This document shows, piece after piece, positions 21,955 to 22,940 of a stretch of DNA of 22,940 nucleotides. The DNA is from an uncultured Bacilli bacterium. GTDB lineage: Bacteria; Bacillota_I; Bacilli_A; RF39; UBA660. Where the stretch lies: the NCBI GenBank assembly GCA_934098485.1, contig CAKOOH010000012.1, positions 1 through 22,940 on the forward strand, read 5' to 3'. Each line of letters begins with the position of its first letter. Positions within the stretch are counted from its first letter, which is position 1. The translations under genes and the position numbers were made by a program. The notes under the pieces were generated by a model that ran no database searches, was not told where the DNA came from, and saw only the letters and a program-made list of their open reading frames with translations.

Positions 21955-22940
21955 ATGAAGAAGAGTAGTAAAGGGTTTACATTGGTTGAAATATTAGTAA
22001 CAGTATCTATATTAGCATTAATAACTATAATTGCCGTTCCCTCTGTAATTAGTATTAATAAAAAAGTAAAACAAAAAATGTTAGATACCAAAATATCACA
22101 AGCTGAAGAAGCCGTTATCTTATGGGCTCAAAACAATCGTAACTGTATTCTTAAAGAAAACGGGGGAACCAGTTGTGTAGTTAAATCAGGCGATTGCAAA
22201 GATTTTGAAAAAGATGGCAAAGTTAATAAAAACATCTTAGTTTGCTCTGTTTCATTAAATACTCTTGCTTCAAATAATATTATTAAATATGATGATGATA
22301 ACTATAAAGAAATCATTAATCCTGTTACTAATCTAGATATGAAATCTACCATTATTAACTTTATATATAATCTTAAAACAAAAGTATTTAACTCTTATAA
22401 TTATGAACTTATAGAAAATGAAACATCAAGTAAAACTACTGCTGAGAGAACTGCTAAAGTCACAAAAACAAATCCTAGAACAGATCCTAGAACAGACCCA
22501 ATTGAAAAACCAACTAAACCAACTAATACTCTCGAAGACATCATCAAAAATAATCATAAAATAGAAGATCCTAAAACTAAACCAGGCTTAGAACCATCAG
22601 CTAAAGATGAAGCAGTATTAGCAGCAACTAAAGACGATTATGGGACAAGTTATTACTTTAGAGGTAATGTTAAAGATAACTATGTTATATTTGCGAATAA
22701 ATGCTGGAGAATTGTTCGTATTACTGGTAATGGTGCTGTTAAATTAGTACTTCATAATGACAATACCAACGGTGTTGAAAACCCATGTGCATCAGTAAAT
22801 AATGATTCAGCCGCAGCCTTTGCAAAATATTCGGTGGCAAATTATAAAGCGAATTTCAATAGCTATAATATAGCTGGCGACAATGCCTCTATCGGATTTA
22901 TGTATGGAACAGTAGGCAAAAATACTTTTGCTGAAACTCA
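21955..22940 (+). CDS. Type IV pilin-like / pseudopilin surface protein, truncated by the window end
   Basis: The first 328 codons of a protein that runs off the window. The N terminus is a class III (type IV pilin) signal: basic MKKSSKG, cleavage before Phe, then FTLVEILVTV with Glu at +5 and a 20-residue hydrophobic helix. After a helical stalk with several cysteines come a low-complexity Pro/Thr linker (NPRTDPRTDP) and a further domain (about 220 on) starting near GTSYYFRGN and containing KCWRIVRITGNGAVKLVL. Much longer than a normal pilin, it may be a minor pilin tip or adhesin. The Shine-Dalgarno is AGAGGTGG; the gene follows engB by one base. The prepilin peptidase is not in the window. 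Confidence 0.85.
   Translation, partial: MKKSSKGFTLVEILVTVSILALITIIAVPSVISINKKVKQKMLDTKISQAEEAVILWAQNNRNCILKENGGTSCVVKSGDCKDFEKDGKVNKNILVCSVSLNTLASNNIIKYDDDNYKEIINPVTNLDMKSTIINFIYNLKTKVFNSYNYELIENETSSKTTAERTAKVTKTNPRTDPRTDPIEKPTKPTNTLEDIIKNNHKIEDPKTKPGLEPSAKDEAVLAATKDDYGTSYYFRGNVKDNYVIFANKCWRIVRITGNGAVKLVLHNDNTNGVENPCASVNNDSAAAFAKYSVANYKANFNSYNIAGDNASIGFMYGTVGKNTFAET

Overview
The window looks like a chromosomal stretch of a very AT-rich, spore-forming, Gram-positive bacterium of the Bacilli/Erysipelotrichia side of the Firmicutes, possibly one of the many uncultured gut lineages. The grounds are very low GC, code-11 stops (TGA ends cca and dnaD while Trp is TGG), Firmicutes-type neighbourhoods (recU next to a class A PBP, dnaD next to nth), sporulation genes (spoIIIAH, gerE, gerM) and pyruvate phosphate dikinase. 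Many genes have extended -10 promoters and Shine-Dalgarno sites built on GTGAT rather than GGAGG. No species can be named from the sequence.

Layout. 1-150: the 3' half of an elongator tRNA-Met gene with its terminator but no 5' half, most simply read as an attachment site at the edge of an integrated element lying to the left. 168-3322: a cell-surface beta-sandwich protein, a XerC/XerD-type recombinase and a membrane-anchored unknown. 3324-5960: ppdK, closed by a long terminator. 6033-7371: an S41-protease-like cytoplasmic protein with a hairpin before its start. 7565-7765: an intergenic unit that looks like a small non-coding RNA, with two tandem 49-nt repeats whose predicted pseudoknot stem covaries between copies. 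7821-9583 (minus): gerM, gerE with a sigma-K-like promoter, and a solitary spoIIIAH.

9828-12891: a CmpB-like membrane protein, then a C39-peptidase ABC exporter and two tiny overlapping genes not marked as long ORFs, each encoding a double-glycine-leader peptide with GxxxG motifs. This is a compact two-peptide (class IIb-like) bacteriocin or signal-peptide cassette and is the most notable accessory system here. 12933-15271: housekeeping run cca-dnaD-nth. 15295-17821 (minus): an O-acetyltransferase-like protein and a CapA-SGNH fusion, probably acting on an envelope polymer. 17901-21252 (minus): recU-pbp1A. 21363 to the end: engB followed directly by a type IV pilin-like protein that runs off the window.

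Working together: the exporter would remove the leaders of the two peptides and secrete them. GerE and SpoIIIAH belong to the mother-cell sporulation programme. RecU/PBP1A, the CapA-SGNH protein and the acetyltransferase serve chromosome segregation and envelope building.
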